DNA from: Pseudomonas sp. TMP9
GTDB lineage: Bacteria; Pseudomonadota; Gammaproteobacteria; Pseudomonadales; Pseudomonadaceae
Direction of reading: 5' to 3'
NCBI RefSeq assembly: GCF_037943105.1
Contig: NZ_CP149803.1
Coordinates: forward strand, 124,001 to 188,000
DNA: 64,000 bases
Under the pieces are notes generated by a model. It searched no databases, was not told the origin of the DNA, and saw only the letters and a list, made by a program, of their open reading frames with translations. The position numbers and the translations under genes were made by a program. Below, piece after piece: positions 18,627 to 28,487 of the stretch. The stretch's first letter is position 1. Each line of letters starts with the position of its first letter.

Positions 18627-19007
18627 TTATTTGCAGAGTTTTAAGCCTTCATCCAATATTGGGCCGATGTTTATTTTTGTGGGCCGCCCCATAGCTCTTA
18701 TTATGTCACGGACGGGTTTGTTTTCAGACTTTGCTATTTCGTTAGCCATCTCAAAGAACTTAGGGTCTTGTTTCCATATTGGTTCGATATCTTTGTAGCC
18801 TTTTTGTTTCGCTACGCCATTTACGGCATATGCTTTTTCATCCGTATGGAATATTACTGCTTGTCCTTTGCATTCTAGATTTCCAGATGAAACCTTAAAA
18901 GGCCATTTTTCTCCATACTGCTGTGCTGTGACTTCAATCCCAGGCTTAGAGCAGGCAGTAAGTACGCCGAAGGTAGAAAGTATTATTAATTTTGAAATAT
19001 TAGACAT
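18627..19007 (-). CDS. Cassette-encoded lipoprotein, DUF2511 (YebY-like)
   Basis: The 126-residue precursor has a lipobox LTAC with Cys19. The mature part YGEKWPFKVSSGNLECKGQAVIFHTDEKAYAVNGVAKQKGYKDIEPIW resembles the DUF2511/YebY pattern (WPL...C......YAVNG.A). A second segment (AIRAMGRPTKINIGPILDEGLKLCK-like) ends in a conserved Cys. It is likely an outer-membrane or periplasmic lipoprotein. Function is unknown. Confidence 0.78.
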   Translation of the reverse strand: MSNISKLIILSTFGVLTACSKPGIEVTAQQYGEKWPFKVSSGNLECKGQAVIFHTDEKAYAVNGVAKQKGYKDIEPIWKQDPKFFEMANEIAKSENKPVRDIIRAMGRPTKINIGPILDEGLKLCK

Positions 19008-19027
19008 GATTGATTTTCTCGCTTAAA

Positions 19028-19103
19028 GCCTAACGTTTAGGTTAAGGGGCTGCGGCACGCAGTCCCAGAGAGCGAAGCGAACGATTTGAACCGCTTGTTA
19101 TAG
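19028..19103 (-). repeat. attC site (variant centre)
   Basis: GCCTAACGTTTAGGTTAAGG ... CTTGTTATAG. The stem is CTGCGGCACGCAG rather than the usual GGGCGGGCTTTAGCCC, while both outer arms and the AGCGAAGCGAACG arm are kept. Confidence 0.88.
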
Positions 19104-19120
19104 GAGTTCACCTCGATTTC

Positions 19121-19504
19121 CTACTTTGCCCGAAAATATCTATAGAGCTCTTGCGTCTTTTTATAGCCGTAAAATACCAATACGCCGAGGACGATAATGG
19201 TTGTTGTTAGGCCTACGAAATTTACTCCGGTTAAAGATGTCATGTACGAAGATAAAATAACGGATAGAGCCAAGTAACTAATGATTTTTTTATTTTTAGC
19301 GGCCAGAGCGAAAGGCACTACTGACAATAAAAAAGTATGAATTAAAATTGTTAATAATATTTCTAGGATTAGTTGTCCGGGAACGGTATCAAATTGTGCT
19401 TGCGCAATTTTAATTGTAGCCTCGTATGAGAAATAATTAACCCACGCAACCACTGCCGCGCTGATGCAAAATATCGGAACGAATTTTCTTAGTGACAAGT
19501 CCAT
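19121..19504 (-). CDS. Cassette-encoded membrane protein, 127 aa
   Basis: About four hydrophobic segments are visible: FVPIFCISAAVVAWVNYF, LILEILLTILIHTFLLSVVPFAL, IISYLALSVILSSYMTSL and TTTIIVLGVLVFYGY, with a basic C-terminal tail. No family is recognised. It is probably an inner-membrane protein. It fills one cassette in the array orientation. Confidence 0.72.
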   Translation of the reverse strand: MDLSLRKFVPIFCISAAVVAWVNYFSYEATIKIAQAQFDTVPGQLILEILLTILIHTFLLSVVPFALAAKNKKIISYLALSVILSSYMTSLTGVNFVGLTTTIIVLGVLVFYGYKKTQELYRYFRAK

Positions 19505-19522
19505 AGCTGATTGGCTAATTCC

Positions 19523-19598
19523 TATAACGTTAAGTTAAGGGGCGGGCTTTAGCCCGTCCTAGTGAGCGAAGCGAACGGCTTGAACTTGTAGTTAGACG
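19523..19598 (-). repeat. attC site
   Basis: TATAACGTTAAGTTAAGGGG ... GTAGTTAGACG with the standard stem; the inner right arm reads GGCTTGAACTT. Confidence 0.88.
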
Positions 19599-19907
19599 CG
19601 GTGGCAAGCCGAGCACTGAGATTGCAGACGACGCAAACTGTACCTCACGCCGAGCAGAAATGGTGGGCAACGAACGTGCGGACGTTTGCCGACACAGCAA
19701 ACCCATACAAACCAAGCCTTTCGCGCCGATGATGGGCTGTGAGTGCCGACCAAAAAGAGAACGAATGTCAGTCATTGTGCGTGCCGAAACGGGCGGGACT
19801 CAGCTCGTTATGCAAAACGTAAGGACAGAGATGGGTATTACGATTATGTGGTTTGAGCATATTTTTGATGCTTCCTTGCATATTTAAATCGCTAAATTTG
19901 TAGCCGC
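19599..19907. other. Cassette without a convincing gene
   Basis: Between two attC sites lie about 309 bp. A reverse frame (from 19775, running into attC 19523) and a forward frame (19660-19887) are open, but neither has family resemblance or a clear ribosome site. It may encode an RNA or carry a promoter rather than a protein. Confidence 0.5.
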
Positions 19908-20378
<471 letters not shown>

Positions 20379-20385
<7 letters not shown>

Positions 20386-20735
20386 CCGCTTACTACTGAC
20401 CAGCCTTTGCCGACCGAGCCTGTTTGTTTGTCTCCAGCCATACACATAGCTACGTGACCTTTACTCATTAATTTTAGATCGTCAATTTTTATTGGTTGAC
20501 CATAAATTGAAGCAAGCAGTTTTGCATTTTTTATGCTGGCTTCAAGTTGCTTTTCAGCCTTAAGCTTGCAAGATGAAATGTCTTCATTAAATTTTACGCG
20601 AGCATCGGCGGCCGGAATTGATGAGTTTTCATATTTTATATTGTCATATGACAGTTCTGGATTGTTTTCGGTTTGAGGTGAAGATGCGCAACCTGAAAGA
20701 GCAATGAGAATAATTGGGTACACTAAATTTTTCAT
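20379..20735 (-). CDS. Cassette-encoded lipoprotein, 118 aa
   Basis: The signal sequence MKNLVYPIILIALSGC places the lipid-modified Cys at 16. The mature protein is polar, with a helical middle (DISSCKLKAEKQLEASIKNAKLLASIYGQPIKIDDLK) and a pair of Cys residues (SSC, AMC) that could form a disulfide. No family is recognised. The ribosome site AGGAT is formed by the attC junction. Confidence 0.75.
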
Positions 20736-20742
20736 AAAGGAT

Positions 20743-20816
20743 CCTAACGTTTGGTTAAGGGGCGGGCTTTAGCCCGTCCCAGTGAGCGGAGCGAACGATT
20801 TGAACCATTTGTTAGG
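20743..20816 (-). repeat. attC site (first cassette)
   Basis: CCTAACGTTTGGTTAAGGGG ... TTTGTTAGGG with the standard stem; it closes the cassette nearest to attI. Confidence 0.92.
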
Positions 20817-21279
20817 GGTAAGTGGACTCTGTAAAGCTGCTTAGAAGTGAAAAATAGTCAGCCCGAGATAATTTTGTAAACGGGGCTACAGACGTTATTC
20901 CAGAAAGAATATTCACAGCCTCTTCTGCGGTTAGCGAGGATGTAAATGGGACGCGAGTCTTTGAGTAGAAGACTTTATTACTAAGCTCGCACGCATCGAG
21001 TAACTCTTGTATCTCAAAAAAACGCGGCTTTCGTGCTGCGGTTAAGAATATGCCATCAAAGACTACTGATATTTTTGTGACGCCTGGGATGCTGTATTCA
21101 GCCAGTGCAACTACCAGTGGGAAGTTTACTTCAGGGCCATCTGAGTTTTTTGTGTCGTCGGTTGCAAATTTAGGACTTGCAAACAATGTAACTCTTTCGC
21201 ATTTGTTATCTTTGATTATGCTACAGATATTATTTACATTTTCTGAAGTCGAGCTGTTTTCATGGCGTATAGCTAGCAT
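20812..21279 (-). CDS. First-position cassette gene, hypothetical 155 aa
   Basis: This soluble alpha/beta-looking protein contains ERVTLFASPKFATDD, NFPLVVALAEYSIPGVTKISVVFDGIFLTAARKPRFFEIQELLDACELSNK and a C-terminal helical part. No family is recognised. AAGGATAAACA gives a good ribosome site. As the cassette next to attI it is the most recently inserted and should be the best expressed from an integron promoter. Confidence 0.75.
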   Translation of the reverse strand: MLAIRHENSSTSENVNNICSIIKDNKCERVTLFASPKFATDDTKNSDGPEVNFPLVVALAEYSIPGVTKISVVFDGIFLTAARKPRFFEIQELLDACELSNKVFYSKTRVPFTSSLTAEEAVNILSGITSVAPFTKLSRADYFSLLSSFTESTYP

Positions 21280-21311
21280 TGTTTATCCTTGGCTGGTGTG
21301 TGGTATTTCTA

Positions 21312-21375
21312 CCCTAACTATAAATAGACACCAATTGGTGCAGTAACGCTTTTATGGGCGTGGTGGATAACATTC
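21312..21375 (-). other. Putative attI recombination site
   Basis: The reverse strand reads GTTAGGG at 21318-21312, matching the integron core GTTRRRY, at the junction between the first cassette and the intI leader. Sequence to its right up to intI is the presumed attI body. Only the core is directly supported; the outer limit is approximate. Confidence 0.65.
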
Positions 21376-21447
21376 TTGTCGCTTTGCGGTGTTCCGTCTA
21401 GGCTAGTGTTTACCGCCGTACATTGACAAAAAAGGGAGTTATACGCC

Positions 21448-22413
21448 ATGGACGAAAAGCCTCGGTTACTCGATCAGGTGCGCGAGCAAATTCGGTTGAA
21501 ACATTACTCGATTCGCACTGAGCGCGTCTATTGCGAGTGGGTGAAGCGGTTTATCCGGTTTCATCACTATCAACACCCCGAGGTAATGGGTGCTGCAGAG
21601 GTTGAGGCGTTTCTTTCGGACTTGGCGGTTCGCAAGAATGTATCGGCCTCAACGCAAAACCAAGCGTTGGCGGCTTTGCTTTTTCTATATAAGCAGGTGC
21701 TCAAGCTGGATTTACCTTGGCTTGGTGAGGTTGTGCGGGCTAAGAAGCCCAGCCGTTTACCCGTGGTGTTGAGCATTGGGGAGGTGCAGCAGACGCTGGC
21801 GAATCTTGAGGGTGATGTTTGGTTGGCTGCCAATCTGCTCTATGGCTCGGGTATGCGTTTGATGGAGGTGATTAGGCTGCGGGTTAAAGATATCGACTTT
21901 GTCCGCTTGGAGATGGTGGTGCGCGATGGCAAAGGGATGAAAGACCGTGTGACGGTATTGCCTCGCTGTTTGATTGAGCCGCTTAAACAACATCTGGCTG
22001 TGGTTAAAGCGCGTCATGTCGCTGAATTGAATGCCGGCCGGGGTGATGTTTATTTGCCGTTTGCACTTGAGCGCAAGTATGCCAAGGGCCCTTGGGAATG
22101 GGCCTGGCAATATGTGTTCCCAGCGTCTGGGCTGTCTGTTGACCCGCGCAGTGGTAAGACGCGCCGCCATCATATGGATGAGAAGCGGCTGCAGCGTGCA
22201 TTTAAGGTCGCGATTAAGCGTGCGGGCATTGTTAAGTTGGCCACGCCACACACGCTCAGGCATTCATTTGCCACCCATCTTTTGGAAAGCGGTCAGGATA
22301 TTCGCACCGTGCAGGAGCTGCTCGGGCACGCGGATGTGAAGACGACGCAGATTTATACCCATGTGCTTAACCGCGGTGGCCTTGCGGTGTTGAGCCCGCT
22401 GGATCGCGCTTAA
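21448..22413 (+). CDS. intI: Integron integrase (tyrosine recombinase)
   Basis: IntI recombines attI with attC to insert and excise cassettes. The 321-residue protein has an N-terminal SAM-like domain and a catalytic domain with Arg137 (GSGMRLME), His268 and Arg271 (TPHTLRHSF), His294 (LLGHADV) and Tyr303 (TQIYTHV). The insertion [31 protein letters not shown] (206-236) is the integron-specific domain that sets IntI apart from XerC/D. The frame is intact. The gene diverges from the cassette array, as expected. GGGAG precedes the start by about 12 nt. Confidence 0.96.
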   Translation: MDEKPRLLDQVREQIRLKHYSIRTERVYCEWVKRFIRFHHYQHPEVMGAAEVEAFLSDLAVRKNVSASTQNQALAALLFLYKQVLKLDLPWLGEVVRAKKPSRLPVVLSIGEVQQTLANLEGDVWLAANLLYGSGMRLMEVIRLRVKDIDFVRLEMVVRDGKGMKDRVTVLPRCLIEPLKQHLAVVKARHVAELNAGRGDVYLPFALERKYAKGPWEWAWQYVFPASGLSVDPRSGKTRRHHMDEKRLQRAFKVAIKRAGIVKLATPHTLRHSFATHLLESGQDIRTVQELLGHADVKTTQIYTHVLNRGGLAVLSPLDRA

Positions 22414-22458
22414 CCTCGTTGGGTGTCTGCAGGCCAGCGCCGTATTCGCGATGCCAAG

Positions 22459-22490
22459 CGCGGCGAGAGCATGAGTTGCTTCTCGCCGCG
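22459..22490. terminator. Hairpin between convergent intI and acylase genes
   Basis: A perfect 10-bp stem CGCGGCGAGA / TCTCGCCGCG with a 12-nt loop lies between two convergent stops. There is no clear T-run on either strand, so it may be a weak bidirectional terminator. Confidence 0.5.
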
Positions 22491-22511
22491 ACCTGCTTCT
22501 CGGTGTTGTGT

Positions 22512-24896
22512 TCAGTCCGCGTGGGGCAGCAGTGTCATCTGGCTGCGGCTGTGGGCGTTGATCGCTTCGCTCTCTAAATGCATCGGCACGTACTCACCCT
22601 GGATATAGCCATCAGCTTGGTCTTTATAGTGGGCGTCAAACAGCACACCACTTTGACCGACTGGGTTGATGCCCAATGCGCTGCCGGCGTCGGCCAGGTC
22701 GATCAGGCGTCGAGTTGAGGGGCCGTACACCACGGACCAAGGCGCAGGGCCGATGGGTTGCGAGAGGTTGTTCGGGGTTTCATGGCCGCCCGGCGCGGCG
22801 TATGGGCCGACGTTGAACAGCTTATCCAGCGGCTTTTGCTGGCCCAGCGGGTGGCTGTGGATGAGGGTGTGCACGTTGCCCCAGGCCCATTTAACGGAAT
22901 CAGCATCGAGGGTGCTGCGCAGATGGGTGAGGCTGGCGTGCCACGCGGCTTTGACGGTGTCAGCGCGGGTTTCTATGGCATCGCTACCGCGTTTATCCCA
23001 CCACGGCGAGTTGGCATCGCCAGCTAGGCGCGGCAGGGCGCTGTCGAGTACGCGGGTTTGCAGCAGGTTGGCGAAAAAGGTTTCGCTCAATTCGTCGGCC
23101 ATGGCTTCAAACGTCAGTTGATAAACCAGCTGGTTAAACAGCGTGGCGGCAGTGGCGTCGAGGGTGTGTTGGCCATCCCAACTCAGCAGTTGCTCGACCA
23201 ACGCGTGCTCGTCGGCATCGCCTGCGGCGGCGCGTAAATCAGCAGCCAGCGGCGCGAGCAGGCGTTGTGGGTAGCTGGTGCCGGGCTCCAGTTGCAGCGC
23301 TTGGCTGTTGTTCACATCCCACTTAACGCTGTTGTCGCTGAGGCGCTCATTCAGGCGCTGGCCGCGATCGGCCAGGTTGTAATAGCCGGGGATGGCCATG
23401 CCGGTGGGCGATACCGGCTGGTAGTTGGCCGAGACGATATAGCCGCGCGCGGGGTTTTCTTCCTGCGGGTTGGCGCTGAAGGGGAAGTAGCCGTCTTTCT
23501 CTGCTTCACCGCTGGCGCCGTCGAGGATAAAACTGGGGTTGACCCCGACCGGGCGGCGCGGCAGTTTTGCCGCAGCCCACCAGCCGATATCACCCGTGGC
23601 ATTGGCCCAGACGATATTCAGGCCGGGGGCTTCGATGTTTTCCACGGCGCTGCGCGCGGCATCCAGGGTGTTGGCGCGGTTGAGTTGGTAGAAACCGTCG
23701 AGGATGGGGTTTTCCGTTTGCAAAAACGCCCACCACATGGCAATCGGTGTGCTGCCGGCAGTTTCGCCCAAGGCGCTGTTGATGATCGGGCCATGCGGCG
23801 AGCGGCGGATGGTCAGGCTGACCGGTTCGGCATCCTTGACGGTGATCTGCTCTGTACGGCTTTGCAGCTCGACCCACTCGCCGCGATACCAAACTTGATT
23901 GGGGTTGTTTGGGTTAGTTTTCTCGGCGATCAGGTCGAGGTCGTCGTTCTGGAACATGGTGATGCTCCAGGCGAACTCACGGTTATGCCCCAGCGAGGCC
24001 ACGGGGTTGAGCGCTTGGTGGTGGCCGTACAGGCTAAAACCGGGGTAGCTCAAGTTGGCTTCGTACCACACCGACGGCACGGCAAAGCGGATATGCGGAT
24101 CGCCGGCCAGCAGCGGTTTGCCGCTGGCGGTGCGGCTGCCAGCAACGGCCCATGCGTTACTGCCTTCGAATTGCGGCAGGCCGGCCTCTTCCAAAGCGGC
24201 GAGGCTGAGCGCGCCGATGGCGTTGAGGTCTTGCCAATCACCGGCGGCCAGTGTTGCTTTGATCACGCCCTGCGGGTGCCAATCGAGGTCGAACACCTTG
24301 AGGTAATCGGCGCCTAGCTGGTCACGCACATGCGTCAGCACCGGCTCGGTGCGGAAGGCGGCCGCGAAGCTATAGGCCATATAACCGGCAACGCTGAGGG
24401 TGTCGGCGGTGGTGAAAGGGCGCTTTTCAATCCCCAGCACATCGAACTCAATCGGTGCCGGGTGGTTGGCCTGGTACTGGTTGACGCCGTCCAAGTAGGC
24501 CAGCAGCGCTTTGCTCGACGGTGCGTTCATGTCCATCTTCGCGGCGTAGCGGTCGGCGTGTTCACGAATGCCCAAGGTGCGGAACAAGCGGTCGGTGTCG
24601 ACCAGCTTGCTGCCGAGGATTTCGGCCAATTCACCACGGGCCAAACGCCGCAAAATTTCCATCTGAAACAGGCGGTCTTGAGCATGCACATAGCCCAGGG
24701 CGCGGTACATATCCGCCTCGTTTTGCGCTTGGATATGCGGCACGCCGCGCTCGTCGTAATCCACCGTGACCGGCGCTTGCAGGGCGCTTAACTGCAGCTC
24801 GCCGTGACGTTGCGGCTGCTTGCTGTCGATGTACCCGTAAGTGCCAGCGGCAATGGCGGCGACTAATACAGCCAGTACGGTCAGGGTGCGTTTCAT
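22512..24896 (-). CDS. hacB: Penicillin acylase-family enzyme, probable AHL acylase
   Basis: This is a periplasmic Ntn hydrolase that removes acyl side chains; in P. aeruginosa the gene after spuH is the homoserine-lactone acylase HacB. The 794-residue precursor has an N-terminal hydrophobic signal (LTVLAVLVAAIAAGTYGYI) and the alpha-subunit sequence DERGVPHIQAQNEADMYRALGYVHAQDRLFQMEILRR. The autoprocessing site EGSNAWAVAG makes Ser246 the beta-subunit nucleophile, followed by ASLGHNREFAWSITMFQNDDLD. ATG 24896 gives the signal peptide; the frame extends upstream without need. Substrate is inferred from synteny. Confidence 0.9.
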   Translation of the reverse strand: MKRTLTVLAVLVAAIAAGTYGYIDSKQPQRHGELQLSALQAPVTVDYDERGVPHIQAQNEADMYRALGYVHAQDRLFQMEILRRLARGELAEILGSKLVDTDRLFRTLGIREHADRYAAKMDMNAPSSKALLAYLDGVNQYQANHPAPIEFDVLGIEKRPFTTADTLSVAGYMAYSFAAAFRTEPVLTHVRDQLGADYLKVFDLDWHPQGVIKATLAAGDWQDLNAIGALSLAALEEAGLPQFEGSNAWAVAGSRTASGKPLLAGDPHIRFAVPSVWYEANLSYPGFSLYGHHQALNPVASLGHNREFAWSITMFQNDDLDLIAEKTNPNNPNQVWYRGEWVELQSRTEQITVKDAEPVSLTIRRSPHGPIINSALGETAGSTPIAMWWAFLQTENPILDGFYQLNRANTLDAARSAVENIEAPGLNIVWANATGDIGWWAAAKLPRRPVGVNPSFILDGASGEAEKDGYFPFSANPQEENPARGYIVSANYQPVSPTGMAIPGYYNLADRGQRLNERLSDNSVKWDVNNSQALQLEPGTSYPQRLLAPLAADLRAAAGDADEHALVEQLLSWDGQHTLDATAATLFNQLVYQLTFEAMADELSETFFANLLQTRVLDSALPRLAGDANSPWWDKRGSDAIETRADTVKAAWHASLTHLRSTLDADSVKWAWGNVHTLIHSHPLGQQKPLDKLFNVGPYAAPGGHETPNNLSQPIGPAPWSVVYGPSTRRLIDLADAGSALGINPVGQSGVLFDAHYKDQADGYIQGEYVPMHLESEAINAHSRSQMTLLPHAD

Positions 24897-25011
24897 CGGG
24901 TGTTCCTTGTTATGAGTTTTATCAGCTTGGCCATTGTGCGTATTGCAGGCCTTGGCGGCATTGACCGGACGCATCAGGCGTGAAAGTCTTTGGTCAATTA
25001 ACGAGGACGTT

Positions 25012-26043
25012 ATGCACCACGATCTGCACAGCAGCATGGCCAGCGCGCTGACCCACTCTTCAACCTTGCGCCGCCTGTTGTATGAGGCGCTGGCCGCACT
25101 GCGTCTGGACCCCACCGACACCTATCGGCAGGCTTATCAGGGTTTAGTGTTGGCGCCGCCACTGCTGAGTGCCCGCGAAGACCACGACAACGCGCCGCGC
25201 TTTTGGCAGGCACTAGAGGGTATCAGCGGTGATGTCGACATTGGTTTGCATTTGGCTGAAACCATGCAGCCGCGCCCGATGGATGTGGTCGGCTACCTGA
25301 TGTTGGCCAGCCGCGATCTGAGCCAAGCGCTGGAGAGTTTTCTGCGCTTTCAGCACATTCTTTCCGGTGGGTTTGCCGCCCGCTTGGTGTTGGATGACCA
25401 GCAAGCGCAGTTGATTTTTGATCTTAATTACCGCGGGGTCGGCTCGCTGCGTCAGCAGATGGAATGCCTGGCGTTATTGCTGCAAAAGATGCTCGCCAGC
25501 ATCAATAACGACGGTCGCTTTAAGCTCAGCGGGGTGGATTTTCGGCATGGTGCGCCGCGTCGGCAGAGTGAGCATCGTCGTTTACTGGGCCTGCAGCCAT
25601 GCTTTGAGCAGCGCCATGATGCTCTGCGCTTTCCGCGCGCCTGGCTCAGCCGACCGTCGCGCAGTGCTAACCCGCGAGTGTTTGCAGTGCTGTGGGCGCA
25701 AGCAGAAAAGGAGCTGGCTGAATTAGAGGAAAACCAGCTGCTCAATCGCGTGCGTTATTGGCTGGAGGTCAACCTGGGGGTGCAGCTGTGTGACCTGGCG
25801 AGCGCCGCCACAGCCCTTGGTTTTAGCAGCAGTGGCTTGCAGCGGGCACTGGCTGAACAGCAGCAGAGCTTCCGCCGGTTGCACGATGAGGTGCGGCGCA
25901 TGCGTGCGCAAAGTTTGCTGGATAACGGCGTGCCCATTCGTGAAGTGGCACGCGCCTGCGGCTTTGCTGAGCTGTCGCCGTTCTACCGCGCCTTTCGGCG
26001 CTGGCAGGGCGACACGCCGCAGGGTTATCGCGTTAGCGGCTGA
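25012..26043 (+). CDS. AraC-family regulator (OruR/ArgR-like)
   Basis: This 343-residue regulator has an N-terminal Arabinose_bd/OruR-type domain ([29 protein letters not shown]) and a C-terminal double helix-turn-helix ([32 protein letters not shown], then [33 protein letters not shown]). It diverges from the acylase gene as in P. aeruginosa, so it may control it. ATG 25012 follows GAGGA; the longer frame from 24934 runs into the acylase leader. It overlaps the next gene convergently by 11 bp. Confidence 0.9.
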   Translation: MHHDLHSSMASALTHSSTLRRLLYEALAALRLDPTDTYRQAYQGLVLAPPLLSAREDHDNAPRFWQALEGISGDVDIGLHLAETMQPRPMDVVGYLMLASRDLSQALESFLRFQHILSGGFAARLVLDDQQAQLIFDLNYRGVGSLRQQMECLALLLQKMLASINNDGRFKLSGVDFRHGAPRRQSEHRRLLGLQPCFEQRHDALRFPRAWLSRPSRSANPRVFAVLWAQAEKELAELEENQLLNRVRYWLEVNLGVQLCDLASAATALGFSSSGLQRALAEQQQSFRRLHDEVRRMRAQSLLDNGVPIREVARACGFAELSPFYRAFRRWQGDTPQGYRVSG

Positions 26044-27532
26044 CGCGGAAGCGTCTGCTCAACGCGCTTAAACGCTCGGCCACGGTGCTGAGTTTTTGCC
26101 CGTCGCTGTTTAGCTCTTGGGCACCAGTGAGCGTTTGTTCAGCCACTTTCTGCACGCTGTGCAGGTGTTGGCTGACCTCCGCGCTGGTGGCGGCTTGCTC
26201 GTGAGTCGCGGCGGCGATCAACTCGTTCATTTGGGTGATGGCGTTGATGTCTTGAGCCACCGCACTGAGCAGCTCGGCGGTGGCCTGGCTGTCTTGTACG
26301 CAGCTGCGCACGCTGTCGCGGCTTGCTTGCATGGCACTTGCTGCTTGGCGGCTGCCTTGTTGCAGGCCGCTGATGATTTGTTGGATTTCAGCAGTGGACA
26401 GCGCGGTTTTCTGCGCCAGATTGCGCACTTCATCAGCCACTACGGCAAAGCCGCGACCATGATCACCCGCGCGCGCAGCCTCAATGGCGGCGTTAAGCGC
26501 GAGCAGGTTGGTTTGGTCGGCAATGGTGCGGATCACTTCCAGTACCTTGCCGATTTTTTCGGACTGGCTGGCCAGCGCTTGCACTTCAGTTTCGGTTACA
26601 TCGATTTGTGTGGCCAGCTTGCCGATTTCGCTGCGTACATGGTTGACCGAGCTGCTGCCTTCGGCCGCTTGTTGGTTAGCGGTTTGTGCCGCCGTTGCCG
26701 CGCCGTCAGCATGCCTGGCCACTTCATCAATGGCGGTGCTCATCTGCAGCATGGCCGAACTCATGTAGATGATTTCACCTTGCTGTTTGTCGGCGCCGGT
26801 GCGCAAATTACCGGTGGCGTGCACCAGCTTGTCGCCCATTTGCTGCAAGCCTTGCGTGTCTTTGATCACTTCGCCGACTAATTCATCGAGGGTGTCGAGG
26901 AAGCGGTTGAAGCCTTGGCTGACCTTGCCCTGCGCGCTGCTGCGGTAGCTGAGATCGATCTCGTCATTGTTCTCGGTGAGCTTGCCAGCAGCGTGCGCCA
27001 ACGCTGCACTTTCAACGGCCTCCGCGTGGGTTTGCACCGCTAGGTAAATCAAAATTGCGCTCTCTACCACCACATATAGCGCATGCAGGAAGATGATCGG
27101 CCAGCTGCCGCTTTGCAGCACAAACACGTCAACCCCTTGCGATTGCAGGGCGGAAAAGCTCAGGTGATGCACGGCAATAACTGTGGCGGCGACCAAAATA
27201 GGCAGCCAGTCGCGGTAATACACCAAGAATGCCAGCAGCACAAAGATGCCGAAGTGCATTTCCAGCATGCCGTCAGCCTGGTTGATGTGCAGGGCGGTCA
27301 TCACCATAAACGCGGCGCCCATTACGCAACGAAACAGGCGTTGGCCACCGATGAGCTGATTGAGCACGTTCACCACCAAGGCTGTTCCGCCGCCGACCAG
27401 CAGCGCTTGGCCCCAGGTGTTATGCCAAGCCGCGAGGCCAAGCGAGGAGAAGAACAACAGCCACAGTACACCCAGCATGATGCGATCGGCTTTGCGGTAA
27501 TGCTGTTCGAGGAGTGAGTTCGTATCAGACAT
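26033..27532 (-). CDS. Methyl-accepting chemotaxis protein, multi-pass N-terminus
   Basis: This 499-residue receptor has about six hydrophobic segments in residues 18-165 and no periplasmic ligand domain of note. A signalling domain follows, with the conserved hairpin tip [45 protein letters not shown]. Such receptors probably sense membrane-associated or intracellular signals; the ligand is unknown. The C-terminal half is a long coiled coil. It is convergent with the AraC gene, overlapping by 11 bp. Confidence 0.92.
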   Translation of the reverse strand: MSDTNSLLEQHYRKADRIMLGVLWLLFFSSLGLAAWHNTWGQALLVGGGTALVVNVLNQLIGGQRLFRCVMGAAFMVMTALHINQADGMLEMHFGIFVLLAFLVYYRDWLPILVAATVIAVHHLSFSALQSQGVDVFVLQSGSWPIIFLHALYVVVESAILIYLAVQTHAEAVESAALAHAAGKLTENNDEIDLSYRSSAQGKVSQGFNRFLDTLDELVGEVIKDTQGLQQMGDKLVHATGNLRTGADKQQGEIIYMSSAMLQMSTAIDEVARHADGAATAAQTANQQAAEGSSSVNHVRSEIGKLATQIDVTETEVQALASQSEKIGKVLEVIRTIADQTNLLALNAAIEAARAGDHGRGFAVVADEVRNLAQKTALSTAEIQQIISGLQQGSRQAASAMQASRDSVRSCVQDSQATAELLSAVAQDINAITQMNELIAAATHEQAATSAEVSQHLHSVQKVAEQTLTGAQELNSDGQKLSTVAERLSALSRRFRVSR

Positions 27533-27793
27533 AACGGTGGACTCTGGAATGGTTATAAAGGCTTGTGGGTTAAGCGATCATCCATGGGTAGCTGCTTTGG
27601 CTGGCTAAGTCGTGTGCGATGCCTAGGCAACGTATTCTTGAAGGCTGTCTGGTGTGGCCTGATTCAGCCTCGGGGTGTTGTGATTAATGTATCGGCAAGA
27701 ACAGTTTAGGAATGAATACGGATTTTCGCCTTTCTGTATCGTGTGCCAGCACTAGCAGTTGATTGGCGTTGTAGGCGAGATGACCCGCGGTCG

Positions 27794-28366
27794 TTAGTCG
27801 TTCTGCCAGTCACAAAAACAGCCCACGGCCAGGGTGTTGCTGGCATTCACCGGACGGCCATCGATTAGGGCGTCAAGAATGGGCTCGATAAAGCTGTTGC
27901 TGGAGGTGCAGGTGGCGCCTTCGCTGTAGGGGCCGAAGTAGGCGAGCTGGCCGCTGCGATCCCAGACGGCTACCGCTGGGCTGGCGGGGAGTTGCCCGCT
28001 GCCGGGTAGTGCGGAGAGCGGCAGCAGGGCATCTAAGGTGCTGGGCAACTGGCCATTGCTGTCGGGTTTTTGCACGGAATAAAACGCCACGCCTTGAGAG
28101 TCGAAACGCTCGATCAAGTCGGCCAAGTGCTGTTGGTTGCCGATGTTGCACGGGCAGGCGGGGTCCCAAAAATGCACCAAACGGATTGGTCCGGGGCCGG
28201 CCAGCTCGTCAGGCAAGCGCAACGCTTCGCCATAAAACAGTGCGGTCTGATCGCTGAAACTGCGCAGGTAGCGCGCCTCATACCACCAATAGGCGTAGAG
28301 CATGGAAACGGCCCAGAGCAGGATCAGCAAGCTGGCGAGTAGGGTCTTGCGCGTGGGTAAGGTCAT
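27794..28366 (-). CDS. Membrane-anchored thioredoxin-like protein (DUF6436 type)
   Basis: This 190-residue protein has one N-terminal membrane segment (LLASLLILLWAVSMLYAYWWY). The periplasmic domain reads IRLVHFWDPACPCNIGNQQHLADLIERF, i.e. a thioredoxin-like strand plus a CPC motif in place of CxxC. It ends with GCFCDW. A thiol or metal-related role in the envelope is likely; the exact function is unknown. It diverges from the hydrolase gene by about 120 bp. Confidence 0.78.
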   Translation of the reverse strand: MTLPTRKTLLASLLILLWAVSMLYAYWWYEARYLRSFSDQTALFYGEALRLPDELAGPGPIRLVHFWDPACPCNIGNQQHLADLIERFDSQGVAFYSVQKPDSNGQLPSTLDALLPLSALPGSGQLPASPAVAVWDRSGQLAYFGPYSEGATCTSSNSFIEPILDALIDGRPVNASNTLAVGCFCDWQND

Positions 28367-28487
28367 GGTCGGTCTTCAGCAAACAGGCGAGTAGCTTGCC
28401 ATGGCTGATGCGACAGCAGAATATCCGCAGCCTGATAACGCCGTGCCGGATCGCCTGCGCGCACGCCGCATGATTGATGGAAGCCTT

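Noticed and set aside
21360..21447. LexA box before intI
   Set aside because: No CTG-N10-CAG sequence is present in the leader, so SOS control could not be supported.
23265..24317. 350-codon open frame opposite to the acylase gene
   Set aside because: It is a high-GC antisense shadow of hacB with no family resemblance.
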